Positions 41,562 through 50,378 are shown, counted from the stretch's first letter. The stretch: DNA of 64,000 nt from Prevotella sp. (GCA_017417465.1 JAFPZD010000250.1:1-64000), one strand, 5' to 3'. The notes: generated by a model not told the origin, from the letters alone. Translations and numbers: made by a program.

Positions 41562-43499
41562 ATGAAACTCAATAGATTATTTATTGCAGGAGCCTCGGCT
41601 GCCGTGCTGATGATGAATATCAGTTGCGCCGACGATTATAAGGAGCTGAACATGGATCCCGCTAACGTCACCAAGACAATGCCTGAGGGTCTGCTCACTG
41701 CCGCAATCAATTCGTTCCAGCCCACAGACTACCTAGTATGGTTCTACAACGTACAATACTTTACCCGTTGGGACCAGATGGGTATGCCGGGTGGCGGATT
41801 TGCTGATGATTTTACCGGTATGGCTGAGGTAGGCGGACAGGGCAGTCAGTACATACAAACGTTGAAATATCGTAACCGTATTCAGAGTTACATCAACGAG
41901 ACAGGTGAAGTTGAGAATAACGGTTATCTGGCTGCAACGGGTATTTTAACGATCTATTTAGGTATCTTCGATACCGATATGTATGGCTCTATCCCCTATA
42001 CAGAAGCCTGTCACTATGATGACCAGGGCATCCTCACACCGAAGTATGAGACCGTAGAGGAACTCTATAACCTTTGGATTACAGAGCTCAATAATTACAT
42101 TACCATGTTGCAGGCCGACGGTCTGTCGGGTGTCACTCGTCAGGATGCAGCTTACTCATGTAACTGGTCGAAGTGGGCAAAGCTGGCCAACTCGCTGAAG
42201 CTCAAGATTGCAGTACGCCTCTATAACAATGACCCACAGAAGGCTCTTGCTATCGCTAACGAGGCTGCCAGCAACTCCGCTGGTTTGATTACCGATATTG
42301 ATGATGACTTCCGTTTCGCCAAGGCTACAGATTACGCGTCTGGTGACGCCGACCATGTTTATGGTACAGGCAACGGCCTGAGCACTATCTATGCAACAGC
42401 AAATGTCTTCAAGTACATGCTTGGAAGCAAAGATCCCCGCATTCGCTTCATATATGCTAAGAACTCGTTCAACTCGAAGGTTGTGCAGAGCTTCATCGAC
42501 AATGGCAAGTACAATGACCTGCCCACAGCTGTGAAAGCAAATGTTGTGCTCGATGAGAATGGCAACTTCAAAGAGTGGGGCGGCATGGGCGAGCCTTGGG
42601 TGCGCTACACGGCACTGCCCATGCAGTACTCGCCAAAGACATCTCATGATGCAGGAACCCTCTCGGATGCTGACTATGAGGAGTATTGGAACTCAGGTGT
42701 GCGCTACCAGATTAAGATTGGCGAGAACGAAAAGTCGTACAATCCCTGGAGCTACTACACCAGTGAGATGCGCCGCGGTCGCGTAGACTTCCAGCTGCCC
42801 ACGGCCATGACAGTCAATGAGGACGGCTCAATCGACATGCACGTCATTCAGGACACCGACGACAATCCGCTCTATCAGATGTATCTTGGTGCAGGTGAGG
42901 TGAACCTCTACATGGCAGAACTGGCACTGCTCAATGGAGGCTCTTTTGATGGCAAGTCGGCCGAGGCTTGGTATGAAGCTGGTGTGCGCGCCTCCGTTGA
43001 GGAGTTTGATGCTCTGGCTAAGGACAATAAGATTCCGTACTATGGCACTAACTATGGCTACGATGAGACCGACATGCCTATTGACCTTCAGGATGGCGAA
43101 ATTGACGCCATGCTTGCCACCGACAACGTGAAGCTCAGCGGCACTAACGCCGAGAAGTTGGAGAAGGTTTACCTGCAACAACTCATTCACTTCAGCGAGC
43201 AGTGCGACGACCAGTTCGTTACGGCTCGTCGTTCGGGTTACCCGAAGGTTGGCTCCAGCCTTCTGCCCTTCGAGCAGTTCCCAGGCATCGCGCTCTCGGC
43301 TATTCCGCGCCGCTTCGTCATCTCAGAGCCTCTGCCTACTGACTTGATGTACGACATCAAGACGGCTGCTTATAAGGCTCAGGGCTTCAGCCTTGGTACC
43401 ACTACTCAGGGAAACCAGTATAACAGTGGTAATGCTCCTCTGAATGTCGAGCGTCTCTGGCAAGACAAGAACGCTCCGCAGTGGGGCTCGCCGAAATGA
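41562..43499 (+). CDS. SusD/RagB family outer membrane glycan-binding lipoprotein
   Basis: A 645-aa surface lipoprotein pairing with SusC. The signal peptide ends in the lipobox MNISC (Cys22), followed by ADDYKELNMDPANV, the usual SusD start. TPR-like helices follow (for example SYNCNWSKWAKLANSLKLKIAVRL, shortened to WAKLANSLKLKIAVRL, about 205-222), and the C-terminal part is Tyr/Trp-rich. It belongs to the SusD-like group with a long insertion between the first helices. It is probably the last gene of the operon: a strong hairpin follows at 43533-43568. Confidence 0.93.
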   Translation: MKLNRLFIAGASAAVLMMNISCADDYKELNMDPANVTKTMPEGLLTAAINSFQPTDYLVWFYNVQYFTRWDQMGMPGGGFADDFTGMAEVGGQGSQYIQTLKYRNRIQSYINETGEVENNGYLAATGILTIYLGIFDTDMYGSIPYTEACHYDDQGILTPKYETVEELYNLWITELNNYITMLQADGLSGVTRQDAAYSCNWSKWAKLANSLKLKIAVRLYNNDPQKALAIANEAASNSAGLITDIDDDFRFAKATDYASGDADHVYGTGNGLSTIYATANVFKYMLGSKDPRIRFIYAKNSFNSKVVQSFIDNGKYNDLPTAVKANVVLDENGNFKEWGGMGEPWVRYTALPMQYSPKTSHDAGTLSDADYEEYWNSGVRYQIKIGENEKSYNPWSYYTSEMRRGRVDFQLPTAMTVNEDGSIDMHVIQDTDDNPLYQMYLGAGEVNLYMAELALLNGGSFDGKSAEAWYEAGVRASVEEFDALAKDNKIPYYGTNYGYDETDMPIDLQDGEIDAMLATDNVKLSGTNAEKLEKVYLQQLIHFSEQCDDQFVTARRSGYPKVGSSLLPFEQFPGIALSAIPRRFVISEPLPTDLMYDIKTAAYKAQGFSLGTTTQGNQYNSGNAPLNVERLWQDKNAPQWGSPK

Positions 43500-43532
43500 G
43501 TTGGTTGAATCTTGATTTATAATCCCTTTTTT

Positions 43533-43568
43533 ACAACGATGGCAGGCACTGCTGCCTGCCATCGTTGT
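43533..43568. terminator. 16-bp hairpin after SusD
   Basis: The arm 43533-43548 (ACAACGATGGCAGGCA) pairs perfectly with 43553-43568 across a 4-base loop, 34 bases after the SusD stop. There is no U-tract downstream. It may attenuate rather than fully end transcription, because the next gene starts 20 bases later with no promoter box. Confidence 0.7.
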
Positions 43569-43587
43569 TAACATCTCACAAATAATC

Positions 43588-44277
43588 ATGCGCAAGTTAG
43601 TCATATTTATCTTTCTCGCTGTTTTTTCAACGGTTTTAGCACAGGAGAAGCGAGTCTATTTCTTCTCCGACTTTGTCAACACTGCCATCCAGTACAAGGG
43701 CGGTCAGAAGTTCAAGGTCAAGGCCAACTACGACGTGGCCAATCGCAAGATGATGTACATGCAGGGCGACCAGCTCATGGAACTCACAGACCCGCAGCTC
43801 GTCGACACCATCGTCACCGACGGCTATGCGTGGGTACTCCATGACGGTCACTTCTGTCAAGTGGTTGACAGCAAGGCTGGTAACCGTGTGCTCTTGGGAT
43901 GGCACATCGTTAAGATGCACGAGGGATATGTTGGGGCCTTCGGCATTTCGCAGGTTCCCTCGCGCAAAGTGAAGTTGAACGGGCAGTTTGGTCTCGACAA
44001 CTTTACTGCTGACGGAGGTGGTATCTTTAATGGCACAACAGACACAAATGCTCACGATGGCAACGGTTCTAACCTTGACGTATGGCGCATGAAAAACCAA
44101 AGCACCTACTATTTTAACAAGGATGGCCGCGAGTATGCCCTCAAAGGCATGAAGAGTGTCTACAAGGCCTTCCCCGAACACAAAGAACAAATTAAGCAGT
44201 TCGTCCATGACAACCATCTTGACATGATGACGGCTGAGAACGCCTTCCGAATCATCGACTTTCTTATCACTTTGTGA
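43588..44277 (+). CDS. Secreted protein of unknown function downstream of SusD
   Basis: A 229-aa exported protein: signal peptide MRKLVIFIFLAVFSTVLAQ, then a beta-rich region (VYFFSDFVNTAIQYKGGQKF, about 23-42) and a helical C-terminus (KSVYKAFPEHKEQIKQFV). GWHIVKMHEGYVGAFGIS and an Asp/Asn/Gly-rich loop (about 145-160) are the most distinctive parts. No lipobox, no catalytic motif and no family I recognise. Its place right behind SusC/SusD, with read-through possible past the hairpin, suggests an accessory role for the locus or a surface structural protein. It is followed by a 26-bp perfect hairpin. Confidence 0.65.
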   Translation: MRKLVIFIFLAVFSTVLAQEKRVYFFSDFVNTAIQYKGGQKFKVKANYDVANRKMMYMQGDQLMELTDPQLVDTIVTDGYAWVLHDGHFCQVVDSKAGNRVLLGWHIVKMHEGYVGAFGISQVPSRKVKLNGQFGLDNFTADGGGIFNGTTDTNAHDGNGSNLDVWRMKNQSTYYFNKDGREYALKGMKSVYKAFPEHKEQIKQFVHDNHLDMMTAENAFRIIDFLITL

Positions 44278-44290
44278 CGTTTAAGGAAGT

Positions 44291-44348
44291 ATAATTATCC
44301 CGCGTATCCCAAGCCCATTTTAGGGCTTGGGATACGCGGGATAATTAT
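44291..44348. terminator. 26-bp perfect hairpin
   Basis: The 26-base arm 44291-44316 pairs without mismatch with 44323-44348 around a 6-base loop (ATTTTA). The core is CCCGCGTATCCCAAGCCC. It ends the secreted-protein gene 14 bases after its stop. The length is far beyond what termination needs, suggesting a REP/MITE-like origin. Confidence 0.85.
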
Positions 44349-44483
44349 ATAGTAATCCGAAAAGTTCGTTCAGTCCAAATATAAAAAGGGACGCGCGCGA
44401 CCGTTTTCATACTTTTTCCTTGGTTGTTCTGACGAGAAACCTTATTTTTTTGTGAATTGTTTGGTGGTTTCACTGAAAAGATG

Positions 44484-44491
44484 TATCTTTG
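44484..44491 (+). promoter_or_regulatory. Promoter TTTG-N20-TATCTTTG for Rpn-type gene
   Basis: TTTG at 44460-44463, a 20-base spacer and TATCTTTG at 44484-44491, 23 bases before the start codon. Confidence 0.75.
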
Positions 44492-44514
44492 CAAGGCAAT
44501 TAACATGAAACTAT

Positions 44515-45540
44515 ATGATGACCATCGCCAACCCCATCTACGACACCGTGTTCAAGTACCTCATGGAGGATGAACGCATCGCACGTACTATCCTTTCTGC
44601 CCTGCTGAAGGAGAACATCGTGAAAGTGGAGGTGCGCCCGCACGAGTACACCAACGGACAGAAGGAGATACTCTCCATCTTCCGCATAGACTTCGGAGCC
44701 ACGGTCCTCAAGCCTGACGGCGAAGAGCAACTTATCCTGATAGAGCTGCAAAAGTCGTGGTTGCCCACCGAGACCCTACGTTTCCGCCAGTACTTAGGCG
44801 TACACTATCAGAACCCCAAAAACATCGTCACCGAAAGCCCCGACCGACATGCCCTGCCAATGGTGGCCGTCTATCTTCTGGGACATACTGTGGGCGAGAT
44901 AGAAGAGCCTGTAGTTTACGTACGGCATAAGGCCTTCGACTATGATGACCAGCCCGTCACACGCGGCATTCCCAACAAGTTCGTCGACAGCCTGAACCAC
45001 AACAGCATCATCGTGCAGATACCCCGTTTGCACGGGAAGATCAACAACCGTCTGGATAAGATACTGAGCATCTTTGACCAGAAAAGGGTGTGCAACGACA
45101 ATCAGCACTATCTGGCCCTTGATGACAAGGCTTTCGATGCAGCCGACGACGACATGCAGCCCATCATCCACAGACTGCTAATGGCAGCATCTAACATGGA
45201 GATGAGGCAGAACATGAACGTGGAGGATGAGTATTACTCAATCATCAAGGAGCAGGAGGGCAAATTGTATGGTCTGGAAAGAGACCTGGCAGATAAAATC
45301 GGACTGCTGGCAGAGAAGGACGGACAGCTAGCAGAGAAGGACGGACAGCTAGCAGAGAAGGACGGACAGCTGGCAGAGAAGGACGGACAGCTAGCAGAGA
45401 AGGACGGACAGCTAGCAGAGAAGGACGGACAACTCCATGTGCTGGTAAAAATGCTTATACAAGCAGGGCAAACGGTAGAAGCCATTGCCAAGAGTCTGAA
45501 CCTCGATAAAGAGTCAGTAGAAGCCTTGCTACAGAAATAG
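44515..45540 (+). CDS. Rpn-family PD-(D/E)XK nuclease / putative transposase with heptad repeat
   Basis: A 341-aa protein of the Rpn / PDDEXK-transposase family, whose members nick or cut DNA and promote RecA-independent recombination. The N-terminal YDTVFKYLMEDERIARTILSALL is family-typical. The nuclease core reads FRIDFGATV ... LILIELQKSW, giving the Asp ... Glu-x-Gln-Lys active site, about residues 62-90. Residues 265-306 are six exact LAEKDGQ heptads, encoded by 21-bp repeats (45307-45432), that probably form a coiled coil whose length can vary. ATGATG allows either of two starts. It sits alone inside a glycan-utilisation region. Confidence 0.88.
   Translation: MMTIANPIYDTVFKYLMEDERIARTILSALLKENIVKVEVRPHEYTNGQKEILSIFRIDFGATVLKPDGEEQLILIELQKSWLPTETLRFRQYLGVHYQNPKNIVTESPDRHALPMVAVYLLGHTVGEIEEPVVYVRHKAFDYDDQPVTRGIPNKFVDSLNHNSIIVQIPRLHGKINNRLDKILSIFDQKRVCNDNQHYLALDDKAFDAADDDMQPIIHRLLMAASNMEMRQNMNVEDEYYSIIKEQEGKLYGLERDLADKIGLLAEKDGQLAEKDGQLAEKDGQLAEKDGQLAEKDGQLAEKDGQLHVLVKMLIQAGQTVEAIAKSLNLDKESVEALLQK
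45307..45432 (+). repeat. 21-bp tandem repeat, 6 copies (LAEKDGQ)
   Basis: Six consecutive 21-base units (CTRGCAGAGAAGGACGGACAG) with only synonymous variation (CTG/CTA). Slippage would change the coiled-coil length without breaking the frame. Confidence 0.95.
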
Positions 45541-46193
45541 TTTTCAGCGCACGAATCATTCAAGTCATCCCCTTCTGTTAATACGCCATTTACCAGACGT
45601 TAACATGGCATTAAGCACCCGTAAGTGTGCTATTTACGCACAGCAAACTGCATCTTATTGCAAATGTAGAAGCGGCCCATGTGGCAAGTTTCCTGCACGT
45701 TTCTACGAAGAAGCCGTTGGTTTCCTCCGTAGGAAACCAATGGTTTCTCCTATAGGAAACCGATGGCTTCTGTGTGAAGAAACCGATGTTTTCCTACAAG
45801 GCTCCCTTCAGGATGCCTTTTCCTTTACTGTGGTTCTCGAGGTTTGGAAACACACGCGTCATGCTGCTCATAGGTGACAAAGTCAGAAGCCGTCCACAGT
45901 GTAGGTTTTCGATGATATTGCGCCATATATTTGTCAAATTCCGGTTTTTAATATCACAACATCACCACTAATATAACACTTTAACATATTGTATAACAAA
46001 GACATACAGCGTTAGTGATATTAGTGATATTACTTTTAAAATTTAAGGTTTTCAGCAAATACGGCCTGAAAGGCAAATAGGCCATTAGTTCATATACTGC
46101 CTATAAGTTTAGCGGACTCCAATACTACAAACATAGGTTTGGGGGCGACAGGATGTTTTTTCTATTTTTCTTGGTTGTTTCAAGAAAAAAGTG
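45541..46193. other. Gene-free stretch between Rpn and GH29 genes
   Basis: About 650 bases with no convincing gene. It holds the 23-bp array at 45710-45801, then an AT-rich stretch (about 45920-46040) with repeated TTAGTGATATTA motifs. Open frames here are short and carry no recognisable protein. Confidence 0.6.
45710..45801. repeat. 23-bp tandem array, 4 copies, each a small hairpin
   Basis: Four 23-base units begin GAAACCGATGG (or GAAGCCGTTGG) at 45710, 45733, 45756 and 45779. Each unit contains GGTTTC-like and GAAACC-like parts, so neighbouring units can pair (for example GGTTTCCT with AGGAAACC). Confidence 0.85.
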
Positions 46194-46201
46194 TATCTTT
46201 G
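46194..46201 (+). promoter_or_regulatory. Promoter TTG-N20-TATCTTTG for GH29
   Basis: TTG at 46171-46173, a 20-base spacer and TATCTTTG at 46194-46201, 39 bases before the GH29 start. Confidence 0.75.
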
Positions 46202-46240
46202 CACAATGAAAGTAACCTGCCAACAATAACCTACAACGAT

Positions 46241-48121
46241 ATGACAACCCGACAATCATTAACGGCACTATGCCTGCTGGCCGCCCTCACTGGCCAAGCA
46301 CAGCAACAGGCTCCCGCACCCGTCGGCCCACTGCCCACCGAACACCAGGTACGGTGGCAACAGTTAGAGACGTATGCGTTTATCCACTTCGGACCGAACA
46401 CGTTTGGCGACCGCGAGTGGGGCTATGGCGATGCACCGCTCAGCTCGTTCAACCCAACACGGCTCGACTGCGAGCAGTGGGCACAAACGGTGAAGACGGC
46501 CGGCATGAAGGGCATCATCCTCACCGCGAAGCACCACGATGGCTTCTGCTTATGGCCAACAAAGTACACCGACTACTCGGTGCGCAACACCCCGTACAAG
46601 GATGGCAAGGGCGACATTGTCGGCGAGTTGGCCGAGGCCTGTCGCAAATACGGTCTGAAGTTGGGCCTCTACCTGTCACCCTGGGACCGTCACCAAGCGT
46701 TCTACGGCACGCCGCTCTACCGCGAGTATTTCCACGCACAGCTTGAGGAGCTACTGACGCAGTACGGCGAGCTATTCGAAGTGTGGTTCGACGGCGCCAA
46801 CGGTGGCGACGGCTGGTATGGCGGAGCCCGCGAGGTGCGTAAGATCGACCGCCGCACGTACTATGATTTCCCCCGTGCTCACCGCGAGGTATGGCAGCAC
46901 CAGCCACAAGCCATCATCTTCAGTGATGGCGGCCCCGGCTGTCGATGGGTTGGTAACGAGAACGGCTATGCCGACGCCACCAACTGGTCGCTGCTGCGCA
47001 TACAGGAGGTGTATCCTGGCTACGACAAATACTTCGAGCTGACCAGTGGCCATGCCGACGGTGACACATGGGTGGCCTCAGAGTGCAACACCTCGATACG
47101 TCCGGGCTGGTTCTACCACGAAAGCGAAGACCAGAAAGTAAAAACCGTTGAGCAGCTGGCTGACCTCTACTACCGTTCCGTAGGCCATAATGGCACCTTC
47201 CTGCTTAACTTCCCTGTCGATAAGGACGGGCTCATCCACCCCACTGACTCCGCCCACGCTGTTGATTACCACCGCTTGGTGGCTGCCGAGCTGAAAGAAA
47301 ACCTGCTGCTGAAGGCTAAGATCAAAGCTTCTGACGAGCGCGGCAAGAACTTCAGCACTAAGAACCTTACCGATGACGACTACGACACCTACTGGGCAAC
47401 CAACGACGGTGTGACCAGTGCCACTCTGGACATCATTCTGCCCAAGGCACAGCCCATCAACCGCCTGCTGCTTCAGGAGTACATTCCACTGGGCCAGCGT
47501 GTCGAGAAGTTTAGCATCGAATATTTCCCCTTGAAAAACCAGGGGCAGTTTATTCCCATAAAAGGCCACAACATGGGCGTTCCGAACCTCCTCACCTTGT
47601 CGAGATGGCAGCCACTCTACGTCGATGAGGCCACGACCACCATCGGTTACAAGCGGTTGCTGAGATTCCCCGCCGTCACCACCAAGCATCTGCGCATCCA
47701 CTTCGAGCAGGCTCGTGGCCCGTTATGCATCAACGCCGTTGGCGCCTTCTATGCCCCCAAGGGTCAAGAGACCTCCGTGCTTGCCAACAGCCGTGCAGCC
47801 CTGCGTGGACTGCCTGCCACGGTGGTGGACGATGCCGATGGGCAGGGCGTGCTGCTCGACCTTGGCTCGCCGCAGACCATCCGCTCGCTGCACTACTTGC
47901 CGGCAGAGAACGGCCTCATCGCCATCTACGAGGTGTATGCAGGCCTGTCGACCGACCAGATGACGCGCGTCGCCGAGGGAGAGTTCTCGAATATCCGCAA
48001 CAACCCCATCCAGCAGGACGTCAGCTTTCCTGCCGTCAGTGCCCGCTACGTGCGACTGAAAGCCACCCGCATGGTCAATGAGTCGGAGACGGTGAAGTAT
48101 GAGAAGGTGGTGGTGAGGTAG
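46241..48121 (+). CDS. Secreted GH29 alpha-L-fucosidase
   Basis: A 626-aa exported fucosidase. The signal peptide (MTTRQSLTALCLLAALTGQAQ) leads into the GH29 barrel: ETYAFIHFGPNTFGDREWG, GIILTAKHHDGFCLWPTKYT with the substrate His pair, and the nucleophile Asp in FEVWFDGANGGDGWYGG (about residue 184). The C-terminal part (about 370-626) has discoidin-like beta-sandwich features (SATLDIILPKAQPINRLLLQE). The frame is open upstream but passes the promoter box, so MTTRQ is the start. The 3' end overlaps the opposing gene by 47 bases. It probably removes fucose from host or plant glycans. Confidence 0.92.
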   Translation: MTTRQSLTALCLLAALTGQAQQQAPAPVGPLPTEHQVRWQQLETYAFIHFGPNTFGDREWGYGDAPLSSFNPTRLDCEQWAQTVKTAGMKGIILTAKHHDGFCLWPTKYTDYSVRNTPYKDGKGDIVGELAEACRKYGLKLGLYLSPWDRHQAFYGTPLYREYFHAQLEELLTQYGELFEVWFDGANGGDGWYGGAREVRKIDRRTYYDFPRAHREVWQHQPQAIIFSDGGPGCRWVGNENGYADATNWSLLRIQEVYPGYDKYFELTSGHADGDTWVASECNTSIRPGWFYHESEDQKVKTVEQLADLYYRSVGHNGTFLLNFPVDKDGLIHPTDSAHAVDYHRLVAAELKENLLLKAKIKASDERGKNFSTKNLTDDDYDTYWATNDGVTSATLDIILPKAQPINRLLLQEYIPLGQRVEKFSIEYFPLKNQGQFIPIKGHNMGVPNLLTLSRWQPLYVDEATTTIGYKRLLRFPAVTTKHLRIHFEQARGPLCINAVGAFYAPKGQETSVLANSRAALRGLPATVVDDADGQGVLLDLGSPQTIRSLHYLPAENGLIAIYEVYAGLSTDQMTRVAEGEFSNIRNNPIQQDVSFPAVSARYVRLKATRMVNESETVKYEKVVVR

Positions 48122-49196
48122 AATCGAACTTAATGAGGGCGAGGCCAATGGCTGTCCAGATAAGCTCGCGCAAGCGTACAAGCAGTGCTACGAAGATGCC
48201 TGCTGAGGCTGTCATGCCCAGCCCATTGACCGACATAAGAAAGCCACCCTCTCGGCCACCCAGCTGCAATGGTATAAAGAACAGCATGTTGGCGAAGAGC
48301 GACGTGAAGGCGAGGATAAGAATGCACTGCAGATAGTTGGCCGATGGCATGATGACCAGCAGTATGAAGAAAATTTCGAGTGCCGACAGCACGCGACAGG
48401 CCAGCTCCAAGCTGACGGCTGTGACAAAGGTTCGTGGATTCTGGTTGTGGAGGGCCGCTATCTGTCGGTCAATTTCAGCCAGCTGTTCGGCATGACTATC
48501 GAAGAAGGGCCGTGCCCACCGCTTAGCGAAAGGAATGTGACGCAACAACTTGATGCCCGTGGCGGCAATTCCCCGCTTATAGCCCTTCAGGAAGAACCAG
48601 ATAGCCAGCAGACAAAAGGCAGCGACGGCGGCAATGAGTGTCAGCATGAAAACATTGAGCGCCTGCGTACATATATATAATACGCACGAGAGAAGCCAGA
48701 ACCAAAAATGCGAAAAGATGTGGGTCATGACGTAGAGCAGCACCGAAGCCGTGGCCCGCTTTGTGCCAATCTTAGGGGCAAGCGCCATGATGCGGTAGGG
48801 CTCGCCCCCCATCAGCCCCCCTGGCGTAGCATAGTTCAGTGCAAAGCCTGAAATAGTCACTTTGTATAGCCAAAGGAAAGAGAAAGGCTTCTCCGAGTCA
48901 GAAGTCCCTTCCGACCTTCCCTGACTGGGTGAGGATGCTGCGTCAGCGTTCTCAGCGAAGGAAGCCTCCCCTTGTGGGGGGAGGTTGGAGGGGGCTGGGA
49001 CTTGGCTTTTTATAATGACCCACCATGCAGCAGTATTGAAGAGATAGAGGAATGCCCACAGTGCGACAACTGCCAGAAACCAGTAGCCGGCACGCGTCAG
49101 GCCACTCCACACCTCGCGGTAGTCGAGCTGTGTGAGCATGATGGCCAGCACGACGAGTCCAAAGATGAGAAACGCGTTCTGATACTTCTTTTTCAC
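48075..49196 (-). CDS. UPF0104 / lysylphosphatidylglycerol-synthase-like membrane protein with inserted repeat
   Basis: A 373-aa integral membrane protein of the LPG synthase transmembrane (UPF0104/YbhN) family with about seven to eight hydrophobic segments; family members flip or handle lipids. NYATPGGLMGGEPYRIMAL (about residues 120-138) is the family signature. Between the second and third membrane segments lies an extra stretch of about 33 residues (PSNLPPQGEASF ... SPSQGRSEGT) encoded by an imperfect palindrome at 48903-49001. The start is GTG at 49196, overlapping the pdxA stop as GTGA, so it is translationally coupled. Its 3' end overlaps GH29 by 47 bases. Confidence 0.82.
   Translation of the reverse strand: MKKKYQNAFLIFGLVVLAIMLTQLDYREVWSGLTRAGYWFLAVVALWAFLYLFNTAAWWVIIKSQVPAPSNLPPQGEASFAENADAASSPSQGRSEGTSDSEKPFSFLWLYKVTISGFALNYATPGGLMGGEPYRIMALAPKIGTKRATASVLLYVMTHIFSHFWFWLLSCVLYICTQALNVFMLTLIAAVAAFCLLAIWFFLKGYKRGIAATGIKLLRHIPFAKRWARPFFDSHAEQLAEIDRQIAALHNQNPRTFVTAVSLELACRVLSALEIFFILLVIMPSANYLQCILILAFTSLFANMLFFIPLQLGGREGGFLMSVNGLGMTASAGIFVALLVRLRELIWTAIGLALIKFDSTSPPPSHTSPSPTH
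48903..49001. repeat. Palindromic in-frame element in UPF0104 gene
   Basis: The ends AGTCCCTTCCGACCTTCCCT and the complement of GAGGTTGGAGGGGGCTGGGA form an imperfect inverted repeat (AGTCCC ... GGGACT) about 99 bases long, equal to 33 codons. It is a different family from the 35790 element but behaves in the same way. Confidence 0.65.
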
Positions 49197-50353
49197 TCGA
49201 TGGCAATAGTTTGTTCCGCGTCGTTGTTAGGGGCGTTGCGGCGCAACGGTGCAGCCGCATTGCCGTCGTCCTTGTTGCGTGGCACGTTGAAGCGCACCTT
49301 CTCGCTGTCGTCACGGCGCTCATGGTAAAGCTTCGGCAGTGGGTTCTTCAGCGGCTCGTCATAGTTATCACGGTTACGGAATACGTCGATGGCGGTGTAG
49401 ATGGCATTGCGTAGCGAGCGCTCGTCGCACTTGTTGCGCCCTGCCAGATGGAAGAAGGTGCCGTGAGCGGGGGCCGTGCGCACCAACTTCAGGCCGGCCG
49501 TGAAGCGTATGCCACCCTCGAGTGCCAAAGCCTTGAAAGGCGTCTGACCCTGGTCGTGGTACATGGCCAGAACGGCATCGAAACGGTAGTAGGCGCAACT
49601 GCCGAAGAAGTCGTCGGCGGCATAGGGACCAAAGACCTGAATGCCACTGTCGGACAGCTCCTTGATGGCAGGGATGATGACCTCCTGCTCCTCAGTGCCC
49701 AGCTCGCCGTCCTCACCGCAGCGAGGGTTGAGACCCAAGACGGCAATGCGCGGATTAGCAATGCGCAGGTCACGACGCAAGGCGTTGTGCAACAGAGTAG
49801 CCTTCTCGATGACCTTCTGCTTGGTGATGGCCTCCGAGACATCCTTCAGAGCCACGTTATTGGTAACAAGGGCTACGCGAAGGTCCTCGTTCATAAGGAT
49901 CGTCAGTCCCTTGTTCCCATCGTTGAGACACTGCTCAATGAAGTCGGTGTGACCTTTGAAGCCAGGGATGCTGTTCTTAAAGACGGGAGCCGTGACCAGC
50001 ACGTCGAAAGCATCCTTCTGGTAGTCGCTGACGGCACGGTTGATGGCCCTGAGAGCAGCATCGCCAGCCTCTGGCGTCGGCTCGCCGAAGGTCACTTTCA
50101 CCTCCTCATCGATGACGGTGAGCAGGTTCAGCCGACCGTCCTTGGCATCGTCGGCCTTGTTGATAATGTTGAACTGAGGTTCTACGCCAATAGCTTTAGC
50201 GTGGTAGGCCGCCACCTTTGGAGCACCATAGACGATGGGGGTGCAGAGCTCCAGCATCGTAGGGTCGTCGAACGCTTTCAGTATCACTTCGTAGCCTATG
50301 CCGTTGGTGTCACCGTGGGTGATGGCTACGCGGGGGAGTCTTTCTTGTTCCAT
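49193..50353 (-). CDS. pdxA: 4-hydroxythreonine-4-phosphate dehydrogenase
   Basis: A 386-aa enzyme of pyridoxal-phosphate synthesis (oxidation of 4-phosphohydroxythreonine). The N-terminal RVAITHGDTNGIGYEVILKA is family-typical. APVFKNSIPGFKGHTDFIEQ (about residue 125) and VLAMYHDQGQTPFKALALEG (about 260) carry metal and substrate residues, and the end of the catalytic region is RTAPAHGTFFHLAGRNKCDE. The last 30 residues (KDDGNAAAPLRRNAPNND) form a polar tail not expected in the family. It is 25 bases downstream of rlmN and overlaps the next gene by 4 bases. Confidence 0.93.
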   Translation of the reverse strand: MEQERLPRVAITHGDTNGIGYEVILKAFDDPTMLELCTPIVYGAPKVAAYHAKAIGVEPQFNIINKADDAKDGRLNLLTVIDEEVKVTFGEPTPEAGDAALRAINRAVSDYQKDAFDVLVTAPVFKNSIPGFKGHTDFIEQCLNDGNKGLTILMNEDLRVALVTNNVALKDVSEAITKQKVIEKATLLHNALRRDLRIANPRIAVLGLNPRCGEDGELGTEEQEVIIPAIKELSDSGIQVFGPYAADDFFGSCAYYRFDAVLAMYHDQGQTPFKALALEGGIRFTAGLKLVRTAPAHGTFFHLAGRNKCDERSLRNAIYTAIDVFRNRDNYDEPLKNPLPKLYHERRDDSEKVRFNVPRNKDDGNAAAPLRRNAPNNDAEQTIAIE

Positions 50354-50378
50354 AAGAGGTTAATAGGAATAATAGGGG

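Noticed and set aside
38135-43499. Sigma/anti-sigma regulated mucin utilisation locus
   Set aside because: No ECF sigma, anti-sigma or hybrid two-component gene is present in the window, so this type of control cannot be claimed.
45605-45877. Small gene after the Rpn-type gene
   Set aside because: It overlaps the 23-bp array and has no conserved-looking segment or promoter box.
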